DNA of 64,000 nucleotides from contig JAQGBZ010000148.1 in the NCBI GenBank assembly GCA_034687125.1, forward strand, positions 82,917 through 146,916. Reading direction: 5' to 3'. The stretch's first letter is position 1, and each line of letters begins with the position of its first letter. Source of the DNA: Neelides folsomi (lineage: Eukaryota > Arthropoda > Collembola > Neelipleona > Neelidae). The position numbers were made by a program, and so were the translations under genes. Of this stretch, positions 1 through 11,106 are shown in pieces. The notes beneath the pieces were generated by a model. That model was not told the DNA's origin. It worked only from the letters and a program-made list of their open reading frames with translations, and searched no databases.

Positions 1-479
1 CTCTTTTTTAATTTTACTTAATTTTGATTCAATTTTTATAAGGGAGGGAAATTGGTTTTAGGAGTTTAATATTAGGAGTTTCATTAGGAGTTGTAGGTGT
101 TTTTAATTGAGATGAAGAGAGTGAGTTTGTTGAATTTAAAGGTGATTTGGTTATTTGGTTCTTTGATTGGGAAGGAAGGGGAGAGAGGAATTTTTTGGAG
201 ACAAAGAAACCCTTTGCACGTTCGATCGAGTCCTTGTGAAGTTTTACCCTCCATTTGAATATCAAGTTCTTTGTTCCTTTTGCCGATACTTTTATCGTAC
301 CATTTACCTTTATAATTATCTATTAGACATTTATTTGTTCATTTAGACTATTTTAGGCATTTTATGCATCTTGGGGATTTGGATTAGATTGTGTTGTGAT
401 TTAATGTGCATTCTTATTATAATTTTATAATAGCATTCATCATTATTGTTTCTAATTTTAAGGATTTAGGAGTTTATTT

Positions 480-625
480 TAATAAGGGGGATTAATTGAG
501 GATTTTGGATTAAATGAGGATTTTTGGATTAAATGAGGATGAGAAGTTTCATAAGGAGTTTAATAAGGAGATTAATTGAGGATAAGTAATTTAATAAAGA
601 GATTCATTGAGGATTATAGATTTTG
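480..625. repeat. Degenerate tandem repeat, GGAT/TTAAT-rich
   Basis: The motif TTGGATTAAATGAGGAT occurs twice in succession near 505-540. It is followed by diverged copies of TTAATAAGGAGATTAATTGAGGAT. Unit length is irregular, so this is an old, decayed tandem array, not a satellite. Confidence 0.5.
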
Positions 626-1634
626 GATTTATAGGATTTTGTATTAGTTTGAGAGTTTTTGGAGGGGATTTGAGGATTTTGAGTTCTTGGATTTTTGGAG
701 GGTTTAGTTTTTGGAGGGGAATTTTAAGTAGTTTAAATAGGGATAATTGAAGTGGTATTAATTAGTTAATTAAAGTTAATTAAGTGGATTGATTTAATTG
801 GATTTGATTCAATGGTAAGATTTTATTAGTTTTTCGGCGGGTATAATTTGAAGTAACGTTTTGAGTATGCTTTTCCTTTTGGTGGTTGTTGGATAGTTGG
901 GGGAAATGTGTGGGGTGGCGGGGTCCTGCGGGGATTCCTCCTCCTCCCCAAGGTCTCTTTGTTCGCGAAGGTGGAGGGTCCTTGGCATCAGAGGAATGTT
1001 TAAAGAGGAATTGACAAAGGAGTTTCCCTGTCACCTGGCCCTTTTCCCTCCCCTTTACATTTCTTTCTTCCCGTACTTTTTCAGTCTTCGTACTTTGAGT
1101 GTACTTTGAGGGATGTACTTTGAGTCTTCATACTTTGAGGAATATGTTGAGGGTTCGCAGGAGGGGAGGGAAATGGGCAAGGTATGTCTGGGGAATCTTT
1201 GGCGGTTAGTCTGCGAGGGATGGGACAAAGGGCCGTGATTGAGGTAGGACGAGGAAATCTTTTTCTTTGTCTTCCCCCTTCCCAGGACCCTTTAAGGGTT
1301 ATAAACCTCATCTACCTATATACAACTACTTTTATTACCTATCTCTTGACCTGTTGGGGTTTTCTTTGAGAAAAGATAGGGCTTAAAGTATTAAACTTAC
1401 ACTTAGAATATTAATAGAATATTAAGCTTATTAAATAAGCTTATAAAATAAGCTTAAAGTGAGTTTTACAGTATTAGTTTAAGTATAGTTAAAGTTAAAA
1501 TTAAAATTAAGGTAAATATCTTTAAAGGTGTATTTCAGGCTTTTCAGGTAGCTGGGAAGTTTTTAAGGGAGGAATAAGGAAGGGAAAAGTTTTAATATTG
1601 GGAGGGTTTATTTAAGATTATATTGGAGGGATAT

Positions 1635-1810
1635 GTCTAAGGGAATATAAAGGGTATGTGTTTAAGGGTGCATTTTAAGGGCATAGGGTGGGTTTAAGGG
1701 TATAGGGTACATTTTAAGGGTATGGTCATTTTAAGGGCTTTAGGGGATGGTTTGAAGGGATTGCTCAAGGTGTATGTCAAGGTGTGCGAGGTATGTGTCT
1801 AAGGATCATT
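1635..1810. repeat. Degenerate repeat of TTTAAGGGTATAGGG-like units
   Basis: Units built on TTTAAGGGTATAGGG and ATTTTAAGGG recur roughly every 15-20 nt from about 1640 and then decay into GTATGTCTAAGG-type sequence. The strand is strongly G-biased. There is no coding potential that follows the units. Confidence 0.5.
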
Positions 1811-2048
1811 TGTACTAAGGGTAGTTTTGTTGAAGGTATATGAAGGGCTGTAGGGGAAGGTGAAGGGCCGTTGGGCAGAGAAGGTGGGGGGAAAAAGCAC
1901 CTGGCCCTTCCAATCTCAGCGGTCCAGGAGACGCTCTCCTAGAAGATCCAACGGACGCCTTCCAGAGCCAAGCGGAGTGTGGAGGTGAACACAACCCGGG
2001 ACTTTGACTCTCCACCTTTAGGGGATGATTCTCGGTGGGTGGAGATCT

Positions 2049-2417
2049 AGTGCACATTGATAATACCGTGACTAGATCCACACTCATCAAGGAACATTCC
2101 CACGATCGACGATTCAACGATTCAACCAAGTTTGAAGAATTAATGGGAAGATGGGAGTTTTGGAGGGAAAATTCTCCCTCCAAAAAGAAGCCAAAAAGAA
2201 GCATTTTTGTTGGAGGGTTTGAAGACGAAGACTGAAGCTGAGGGAGGTGATGAAAGAAGAAGGAGGGGAATGGAGGAAGAAGGAGGAGAATCGGAGGAGC
2301 CGGGCGACTGAGGGAGACGCGGGAGTGGTCGTGGGTGTATCCGGGTATTCTTCCTAGGTGGGTCGGTTTCTAGTGCTTGTGGAAAAACATGCATGACTAG
2401 ATCCATACTCATCTAAT
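2049..2417. repeat. Two diverged direct copies sharing TCTAGTGC...GACTAGATCCAYACTCATC
   Basis: A segment of about 45 nt beginning TCTAGTGC and ending TGACTAGATCCACACTCATC lies near 2047-2090. A second copy, ending TGACTAGATCCATACTCATC, lies near 2369-2415. The ends are conserved and the middles have diverged, so this looks like a small dispersed repeat or an old local duplication. Confidence 0.5.
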
Positions 2418-3136
2418 GAAGTCCGGAGGTTCGTCGATGGCGTCAGGAGTTTTGCCTTAGGTCAAAACTCCCCTCATTGAGAGTTAGCCAGCCAAGGCCA
2501 TTCCTCCCTCAAGCTACCCAAGCCACTACAACGAGGATCAAGTTGAACCCACCTGCCGCACACCCAATCAACGAATAGACTAAATAAATAAAAAATTTAA
2601 AACTCACATTGTTTAAATTATAATTAAGAATTAAAAGCTAATAATGATAATGATAAAGGGTCCTTTGCTTATTTACTATTTTAATTATTTTGATAAGGGC
2701 TCCCCTGTTAAGATTATAGGGATGGCATTTTTTTCGTTTTTTACCTTTTCATAAATGGAGGGAGAATGGGCATTTTTAATTAAAGTTAATTAAAATTAAT
2801 TAAAGTTAACTGTAAAGTTAATATGGCATTTTTCATAAATAACTGACATTATTAGAAATCATATTCATAATGCATTGTTTTGGGAGAAAGAGAGATTGAG
2901 GAATTTTTAGTTAAAAATGCTATAGGGGAATGGTATAGGAAATGTATTTGAGGATGAGAGGGAAATGGCGAATAATTTACATTTATTGTTAGTGAGTTTG
3001 GCGTATTTAGCAAGTTTGGTCAATTGGGTGGGTTTGGTTAATTTGGCAAAGAATGCGTGGGAATGTGTGTGAATGTGGAAGCGAATGTATGGAGAGTTGT
3101 CAATTGATGTGGCGAGTTTTGTTTTTCCCCTTCCAG

Positions 3137-5709
3137 GACTTTGAGAGTTTGAGAGCAGCGGAGGCGTCGAATGTGGAGGAACCGCCGGTGGCCAAATCAG
3201 CCCAAATGTAAAACCAAGCCACTCAAAATCAAAATCCTCATCTTTTCTCTCTCCAGACAGGGAAACTTGTACAACACCCGAAACAACTCGGGACATGTTC
3301 TTGCAACGTTCAACCTCAAGAAAGGACAAACATTGACAAAAAATCATCAACTTGCGACCAAAGACATCTCTGTGGACAAAAATTATGAAGAAGAATTCAC
3401 TGTACTTTTTTAACTTTATAACTAAAGCGTTTAGTATTTAAATATTATTGCTTTATATAATTATGATGGCTTTTTCCTATTTAATTATGATGGCTTTTTT
3501 AGTTCATGTTCCAAAAGACGAGCGACATTGCGAAAAAGACGCTTCAGTCGATGAATGAACTCAAACGGGGAGTGAAATGGGACGGAGAAACGAATGTAAT
3601 TTTTTTAATATTTAATACTTTGGGAATCAATTACAGATTACGGACCCTTTTTTAGTACAAAAGAAAATTCCTTTTCGGCTTTGGATTCAATAGGATTTTT
3701 ATTTTTGTGACTTTGTATGAGACATGGACAATTTTTTACAAGGATCTGTATATAAAATATATACTGTATTTAAAATATATAGGATGAATAGGATCTGTAT
3801 TTAAAATATATATGATATTTTTATAGTTATAAGAATACGCATATGAGGAATATGATTGATATAATAAAAAGGGTCAATTGAATGGAATGGATTATAATGG
3901 AAATGAATGGGATTAAATTTAGACTGAGAATCAACGTGGATTTGGACGGATTTTCGGTGACGAAGATTCCCTTACAGGTTTAAATGTCCCTTTTGAATTC
4001 CTCTCAACTGAACAAGAAGAAGATGAAGAAGAAGAAGGGAAATTCAAACGTTGGGCTTCTTCTTTTTCTTCATTGAATCTCGAAGAAATGGAAGAATTTT
4101 CAATTTTCCCTGGCCAAGTAAATTATTTTTAATTGAGGCTTTAATTGAATATTTGAATAAGTTTAGAAGTTATTGAATAGCTACGTTAAATAAGTTAAAT
4201 ACAAGTTTATGTAATTTATGTATAGTAATTTATGTTTATGGAAAGAAGGGAGTTTAATTACAATACAATTCAAGACATGTTTTGTTTATGTAACAGGTGG
4301 CCGGCGTTGAGGGGAAAATTCTTTCAACTCATGATGGACGAGTTGTGCAAGTTTGTGAACTCAAATTGCCAAAACCTTTTCCACTTCACATCCCCCATAA
4401 TTTTAATTTTGGTATTAAAAGTTATGAAATTGAATTTGTAGAATTTACATATTAATACAATTTATAACTATAATGTAATTTAATAACCATATTGTAACTT
4501 ATAAGAATTTATAACCAATGTAATTTATAAGCATGAGATAAATTATAAGGTAACTTAAGTTTTTTATAGTTCATTGTTCTTATCCATTTGGGTCATTTTT
4601 TTCTTCAAGGTACTTCTTTGGTGTTTGTGGCAGCTGGCCCATTTTGCACAACCGAGTCATTGGGCATGGAACCTTTTTATGATTTTATGAAAATTGTGAA
4701 AGCGGAGGAACCAGATGCTTGCATTCTAATTGGACCGTTGGTCGATGCGTCCCATCCATTGCTTCTTACTGATCAACTTGACATCTCACTGGAAGATAAT
4801 TTCAAATTACTTATGCAAGTTTTTAATGAAACGTGTGGAGAGAAAACGACCGGGATTGTTGTGGCGAGTTCTAAGGAAGCTCATTCAGATGCTGTATATC
4901 CAACACCGCCTTATTTTATAAAGTATATTACATTTAATTGACAATTAGCATTTAATTTGCATTTAAATGACAATTAACATTTAATTTAATTAAGAATCTA
5001 ACCTGTTTACTTTTTAATATTTGAGATTAATTGGGTATTTAGTTATATTGGAATATTTACACTAATTGAAATTGTTTTTTTTAATTATAGTGATTTGAAT
5101 TTAACTAATGTGATGTTTGTTCGGGACCCTTGTACCATTACTTCTTGTGGAGTTCAAATTGGAATTACTTCACAAGACATTCTTGCACATTTGTCTAAAT
5201 ATGAAATCTCAAAGTAATAAAAAATATATTCATGTATATTAATTAATGTGATTTTTAGATTAAATATGTTTAAATTAATGTTAATTATTAAGTTTAATTT
5301 TAATAGGTTTGATTGTAATTTGGTTGTAATTTAATTATGATCTATTTACAGAATTCCAATCGAAAATTCCAAGCTGATCAAAGATCGAATGAGCCGATTG
5401 AGTTCTCATCTTTTGTCTCAGAGGAGTTTTTATCCGCTCAATCCACCAGACGAATCTGTGCCCTTTGACCTTGTTAGATCTGCTGAATATTGTAAATTTA
5501 AAAATGTATCTCCGAACGTGCTCATTTTGCCGTCAATGTTGAATCGGTTTATGAAGGAAGTTGAGGGGACTTTGGTTCTCAATCCGGAAAGGTTGACGAA
5601 GGGAAAAAACGCTGGAAGTTTTGGGAAATTGATGATCGAAATTCCCAAAGAGAAAACTCAAGATTTCAATGTTAATGATTTCATTTCAGGAGAAATTGTT
5701 AGGATTTGA
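3137..5709 (+). CDS. POLA2: DNA polymerase alpha subunit B (POLA2), N-terminus not found
   Basis: This is the regulatory B subunit of DNA polymerase alpha-primase, which tethers the catalytic subunit and helps start Okazaki fragments in the nucleus. Exons are 3137-3207, 3257-3401, 3503-3595, 3923-4117, 4297-4411, 4610-4922, 5091-5213 and 5352-5709; phases join without error and give 470 residues. The order matches the family: a linker; an MFQK motif followed by the OB-fold segment ending FSIFPGQ; then the inactivated phosphoesterase domain with GPFCTTESLG, DACILIGPLVDASHP, VYPTPPY, CGVQIGITSQDILAHL, QRSFYPLNPP, NVLILPS and NPERLTKGKNAGSFGKL. The protein ends with the family-typical VRI. Relative to the usual length of about 600, roughly 120-140 N-terminal residues, including the helical domain, are missing. 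No upstream exon was recognised before the acceptor at 3136. The next gene, DPP3, follows on the same strand after about 1 kb. Confidence 0.93.
3740..3830. repeat. Short AT-rich direct repeat in a POLA2 intron
   Basis: AGGATCTGTATTTAAAATATATA-type units occur at least twice, with an intervening TACTGTATTTAAAATATATA copy. The repeat lies wholly inside the intron between exons 3503-3595 and 3923-4117. Confidence 0.45.
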
Positions 5710-6217
5710 ATTTCTAAATTTTACGTTAAATTCATTAACTTTTATGTTTTATTAAATGACTTGTGATTGAAATGTCTTTTAATGTAATTTATCCATTTTA
5801 CGAGTTTACCTTTTATCTTATTTAAGATTAATTGGATATTTTTAGTATTTAAATGTAAGCATTTGCACATTCCTTGTTTAACATTACGATTTAATTGATT
5901 TAATTATTACAATTTATTATTTAATGTTAGTTAATGGCTTAATAATATGAAGATTTAATCAAATCTTTTATTCAATTGTATCGATTTTAATATTTTAATT
6001 AAAACATTTGAGTATTATTTTAATCATCCATTATATGAATTGTAATTGTCATTTACTTTACTATTAGATTTAAACGCAAATCAATGAGACATTTAATAAA
6101 TTAATTTCATCCGCTATTTACTTCAAACAATTAAAGAAAGAAACATTGAAGATCATAAGAATTAAAATGATAAACTTTATTTTATAAAAAGTATTTTAGT
6201 ATAAGAATAGCTTAAAT

Positions 6218-6385
6218 TCACATATTAGAATTCACACCGCATATATTGGAAATATAAATATTCATATGAGAGTACACACAAAAGAAAAACCCTTCAAATG
6301 GAATATTTGTCAATATTCATCCAACTTTAAGAATACTTTGACTTTTCACATGAAAAGAAAACACCAGAGAAAAACTATCAGATAA
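6218..6385 (+). pseudogene. Decayed C2H2 zinc-finger gene fragment
   Basis: One frame, opened by a stop at 6197-6199 and closed by TAA at 6383-6385, reads as a worn C2H2 zinc-finger array. It shows HIRIHT (end of one finger), a shortened stretch ending IHMRVHTKEKPF with the standard inter-finger linker, and then a finger of normal spacing ending TLTFHMKRKH. In that last finger the first zinc ligand is Trp where Cys is expected (TGG in place of TGT/TGC), and the middle finger has lost its Cys half. There is no start codon context and no further fingers. This fits a fragment left by a tandem zinc-finger gene or by retroposition. A short functional peptide is unlikely. Confidence 0.72.
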
Positions 6386-6603
6386 TCATAGGCAGTAGAA
6401 GAGAAATGTTAGTGCCAGACCTTATGTAATATATTTAATAAGTTAGTTTAAAGTCATTAACATTAAAGAGCAAATATGGGAATTAATCCTTTATTAATTA
6501 CATACTCTACATATTAACCTAACCGTTAAACCGTTAAACGGCTTTAAACCGTTTCTTTGTCCAAAAAGCTTTAAAACAAACGTTATGATAAATTCAGCAC
6601 TGA

Positions 6604-6642
6604 TTTGGCGCAAAGTTAAAAAGCGACGAGTCAGATCACGTG
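6604..6642. promoter_or_regulatory. Candidate DPP3 promoter elements: E2F-like TTTGGCGC and E-box CACGTG
   Basis: TTTGGCGC at 6604-6611 matches the E2F consensus, and CACGTG at 6637-6642 is a palindromic E-box within ATCACGTGAC. Both lie 130-165 nt upstream of the DPP3 start codon. They are matched by eye only; short motifs occur by chance. Confidence 0.35.
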
Positions 6643-6769
6643 ACCAGTGACTTGTAAAATTCTTTCATTCTCTATTAAACCCCTTGTCATTCTCCATTAA
6701 TTGCAAATTAATTGGAGCTGTTATTGGTTTAATTACCAATTGTCCATTACTTTAATTGCCCATTAGTAA

Positions 6770-9700
6770 ATGAGAAGTGCCCTTTTGGCATTTAGTAGAA
6801 TAGGATTTGGTAGAAATCTGATCAGACCAATTTCAAATAATTTTTCTCTTCTCTTCGCCACTCAACCGGCTTTCAAATCACAGGTGAATTCCAATGTTGA
6901 TTAATTAATTAATCAAGTAATCATAATCTCACTGCATTTAAATATAAGCTAAATCCTTACAGTTTCATATCCATTATCAAATGCAGTAAATGTTTATCGA
7001 ATGATCCTCCTATTAATAAATTATTCCCATTTTGTCATTTGATGTCCTTTACTTGTTTTGACCTTCAGAGTTCATTGGCTCTTCAATTATCTATCAGATT
7101 TCGGAGCCTTTGTGAATGATTGTCAAAACAACCCATTCCCTTTATATTAATTTTTATAAAGCTTATTAAACTTCTTTGACATTGTGAGATATCAATAAAT
7201 TAAATATTGTATTAAATTCGAAGGAACTTTTTGGACGATTTAATTCAAGCTTGTCACAGTTGTCTCCCAAGCAGAAGAAGGAAAAATCAAAAATGGATTT
7301 GAAGGAATTGAATCATTACATTACGCCACTCGACATTCCCGTCGTCGCCCTTGAATGTTCAACGGCGTTTAACGGGTTGACGGAGAATGAAAAGCTTTAC
7401 GCTCATTATTTAAGCAAAGCTTCAAACATCGGAGGGACCATTGTTTTAGTTCAGGTAAAGTCCATTAAAATATTAAATCGAAATTAAAGTTTAATTAAGC
7501 TTAATTAACTTAACTCAATTAATTTAAGGAGTCTTATTGTCAATTACTTTTTTGTTTATTGCAGACATCGCCTGAGTCTCCGATTATCTTTTCGCTTCTT
7601 CTTGATCTTTTCAAATCAAACACGGTTGAAGGATTAAAGAAATTTGCGATCGGAGTTTGCAACTTTAGTGAAGAAGAATTCCAAGTAATTTTAAACATCA
7701 AAAACTTTATTAATTTTTAAGTTCTAACATAGAGCTAATTGTTAATTTAATTGTTAATTTAATTTAATTGTTAATCCTAGTTAATTTTATTAGGCATTGG
7801 TTGTGTACACTTCAGCAGTTTTCTCCAATTCCGGGAATTACAAGTCATTCGGCGATGTTAAAATCATTCCCGGAGTTTCCCTCGACAAATTGGATCTTCT
7901 TTTCCAACAAGCTCAATTCAAAGGAATCAACCCAAAAGACGCTTTAAATCAATGGACAGCAATTCGAGAAAAAGTTTATTCGCTTTCTGATAGAGAAAAA
8001 CAACTCGGTTTGGGAGAAAAGGTTCCAAAGCAAATTAATTTAAATTATTTAAATGTTAAATTAACATTGTTTCAATTAATAGCTCCAGTCTGAATCAAGA
8101 GTTAATTTTGATTAGTGATTTTAATTTATAATTTGTTTTAGGGAATCACAACTTATTTTTCTCTCAATTGCACAATGAAAGATGCTGAGTTGGTCGGTCG
8201 ATTTTTAAAATCTCAAAAGATGGAAGCTTGGAATACTCGCGTGTTTAAATCAATCGAAGGAGCTCAAACATTTTATGAGGTAATTTAATTACAGTTATAT
8301 TCAACAGTGTTTCTTAAATATGAATAATTAACTATATATAATTAATAAATATTTTTCACTGTATATGAAAAATGAGTTTTAAATCTTTCAATTAATTAAC
8401 TTTTAGATTCGATTTGCATCTGGCGATGAAGGCCAAAAGAAAGAATTTGATTTTGAAGGAAACAAAATTTCCTTCACTTACGGAGATTACAAACCGATAA
8501 TGAAAAAAGTTTGTGAAAATCTTGGTGAAGCAATTGTAAGTAAAATTAAAATTATTTTTCAAAATCCGAAATCGCAATATTTATCCGATTCGATTTGACA
8601 TCATGTAAAAATATAAATTGAAAATTATTGATCTTTTTCAATAGAAATACGCTGCGAATTCGGAACAGGAAGAAATGCTCAAATGTTACATCAAAAGCTT
8701 TTCCAAAGGAAGTTACGAAGAACACAAAAATGGCTCAAGGTTTTGGATCAAAGACAAAGGACCAGCTGTGGAATCGTAATCTTATTTATTTTAAATGTGC
8801 AAAATAAAACTTTTTATTTATTTGAGAACTTGTAATGATGTTGAATCTAATAATATCTGTACATATTTAAATATAATTTTAAATTTTTAGTTACATCGGA
8901 TTTATTGAAACTTATCGTGATCCTGCGGGAATGAGAGGAGAATTCGAAGGATTTGTTTCTTTCGTTAATCGGGAAATGTCTGCGAAATTCTCTGTTTTGG
9001 TTGATGGAGCGATGGAATTCATCACGAGACTTCCATGGGGGAAAAACTTTGAAAGGGAAACTTTCATGAAACCCGATTTCACTTCACTTGATGTCCTCAC
9101 TTTCTCTGGATCGGGAGTTCCGGCTGGGATTAACATTCCAAATTGTAAATTAAACAATTTTAATTTAAGCAAATTAACCGAATCAATTAATTGATTACTT
9201 TAATCTGAATTTCAGATGATGAGATCCGTCAAAATGAAGGATTTAAAAATGTGTCTCTTGGGAATGTAATCACGTCCAGCTACAAAGATACCAAAATTGC
9301 ATTTCTTAACGACACGGACAAAGACTTGATGAATAAATATCGCGTTCCAAGTTTTGAAGTTCAAGTTGGCCTTCATGAACTTCTTGGTCACGGGTCGGGG
9401 AAATTGCTTCAGTTGAAAGCTGACGGAACTTTGAACTTTGATGGAAATATGATCAATCCAATTACAAACGAGAAGGTAATTAAAAGCAAATTTGTTATAG
9501 TTAATAATTAGTTAAGTTAATTATTAATTATCATATCATTATATTTAATTAATGTCACAGATAGCTTCAATGTATGAAGAAGGAGAAACTTATGATTCCG
9601 TTTTTACAACCCTCGGATCTCCCTATGAGGAATGTAAAGCTGAATGTGTTGGACTTTTCTTGTCCATTGACAATGATGTTCTTAAGTAAGTAAAAATCAA

Positions 9701-10683
9701 CATAAAAAACTATCATTAACTTTTAATTATAATTACTTTAAAATTTTAAAATTTTTATATGAAAAATATTAGTGACTTCATAATTTATTTTAATTAACTT
9801 AATTGACTTTTTTAATTAACCCTATTATTTTTTTAATCACAGGATTTTCGGACATGAAGGAAATGAAGCCCAAGAAGTAAAATATGTCAATTGGCTTTCA
9901 ATGTTGTATGCCGGTGCGGCCAAAGCTCTCGAAATGTATCAACCGAAAGCGGGTAGTTGGATGCAAGCACATTCACAAGCTCGATTCGTCATCGTCCAAG
10001 TTCTCATCGAAGCCGGCCAAGGACTCGTCAACATCGAAGAACGAGTTGATGAAAATGGGAAACCCGATTTGCTCATGACAATGGACGCATCGAAGATTGA
10101 CACAGTTGGGAAAAAAGCCATTGGAGATTTTCTGCTCAAACTCCAAGTAAAAATTATTATAAATCAATTTTTTAATTAATATTATTAGTTTAGCTGTAAC
10201 ATGGTTCGTTATATTTAATTAGGTTTACAAATCCACTGCTAACGTTTCCGAAGCTCGTAAAATGTTCGATGCTTATTCTGCTGTGAACAATGAAGGAGTT
10301 TATCCATGGGCCAAATGGAGGGATATTATCATTGACAAGAAACAACCGAGGAAAATGCTCGTACAACATAACACGGTCCTTGAAGGTAATCTTTTTAATA
10401 TTTAATTTACTTTCAATATTTAATTTTATTATTCATAACTAACACTCATTACTACTTTAACAATCATTTAAATAAGAATAAAGTTAGCTAATTAGAATTA
10501 ATTTAGCTAAAACTGAAATTAAAACTTAGTTAAACTTTTTTCCCAGGTGGCAAAGTGAAGCTTTTGAATTACGAAGCTTCTCCTCAAGGTCTCATTGAGT
10601 CTTTCATGGATCGTTTCCCAGATTCGACCGTTTACAATGATTTGGCTGAATGTTGGACAAAGGACAGAAAATACTTTGAATAA
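6770..10683 (+). CDS. DPP3: Dipeptidyl peptidase 3 (zinc metallopeptidase, M49)
   Basis: DPP III removes dipeptides from the N-terminus of short peptides such as enkephalins and angiotensins, mainly in the cytosol. Thirteen exons join in frame to 765 residues: 6770-6883, 7260-7454, 7565-7684, 7794-8021, 8142-8279, 8407-8535, 8645-8775, 8891-9144, 9216-9475, 9561-9685, 9843-10146, 10223-10385 and 10547-10683. The M49 zinc motif HELLGH is at about 490-495, and the second motif EECKAE, carrying the third ligand Glu, is at about 546-551. Other family blocks are [47 protein letters not shown] and [14 protein letters not shown]. The first exon adds a 38-residue head with four Arg, one Lys and no acidic residue. 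A second ATG at 7293 (residue 50) is where the cytosolic enzyme normally begins. The exon-2 acceptor could instead be at 7250/7251, which adds three residues. Confidence 0.96.
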
Positions 10684-10714
10684 CTCATCAACCCAATGGA
10701 CAACAAAATATGCA

Positions 10715-10720
10715 AATAAA
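10715..10720 (+). terminator. Polyadenylation signal of DPP3
   Basis: AATAAA lies 32 nt after the DPP3 stop codon, at a suitable distance for 3' end formation. It is a short motif in AT-rich DNA. Confidence 0.5.
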
Positions 10721-11106
10721 AATAATTTTTAAATTCTAAATTCCACATTTTAATACAACATTTAATGACATTATTAATTATTACTAAACTGCTCTTTAAA
10801 ATAATAAAAATTGGCAAAATCGTATTTATTGCAAAACAATTACAAAAGAAAAAAAATCATTAATTAGATTAATCACAATCACAATCACCTTTAATCAAAA
10901 GTCATATTAAACTTTATTATTTATAAATTATAAATAAGGAAATTTCCAAAATGTCATTCATTAAAAATCATTGGGGTAATTAAAACATTTTAAGGTAGTT
11001 ACTGACTAAAATTTGCCTTTAATTCAAATCTTTCAAGACTTTTCGTCGCTTCGCTTCCTTTTTCACCAAAAGCATCTTTTTCTTCTCGTCACCGAAAAAA
11101 GTAAAA

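Larger units (their letters stand above)
1..3136. other. Left-end non-coding region, AT-rich with degenerate G-rich repeats
   Basis: No exon could be supported here. The sequence alternates between AT-rich stretches and G-rich, purine-biased patches (about 890-970, 1850-2120 and 2260-2540). Several open frames exist on both strands, but none resembles a known protein and they overlap repeats. The missing 5' exons of POLA2 must lie here or further left, because the first recognised POLA2 exon begins at 3137 with a splice acceptor. A perfect hairpin (9-bp arms) sits at 2446-2471. Confidence 0.5.
5710..6769. other. POLA2-DPP3 intergenic region
   Basis: About 1 kb of AT-rich DNA between two same-strand genes. 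It contains the zinc-finger relic at 6218-6385, a cluster of AACCGTTAAA-like motifs at about 6518-6554, and the candidate promoter elements listed separately. No other coding sequence was seen. Confidence 0.6.

Noticed and set aside
2035-2235. Plus-strand frame as a candidate POLA2 N-terminal exon
   Set aside because: It has no resemblance to the POLA2 helical domain and part of it lies in a repeat.
2907-3350. 147-residue minus-strand frame
   Set aside because: It overlaps two POLA2 exons on the opposite strand and has no recognisable domain.
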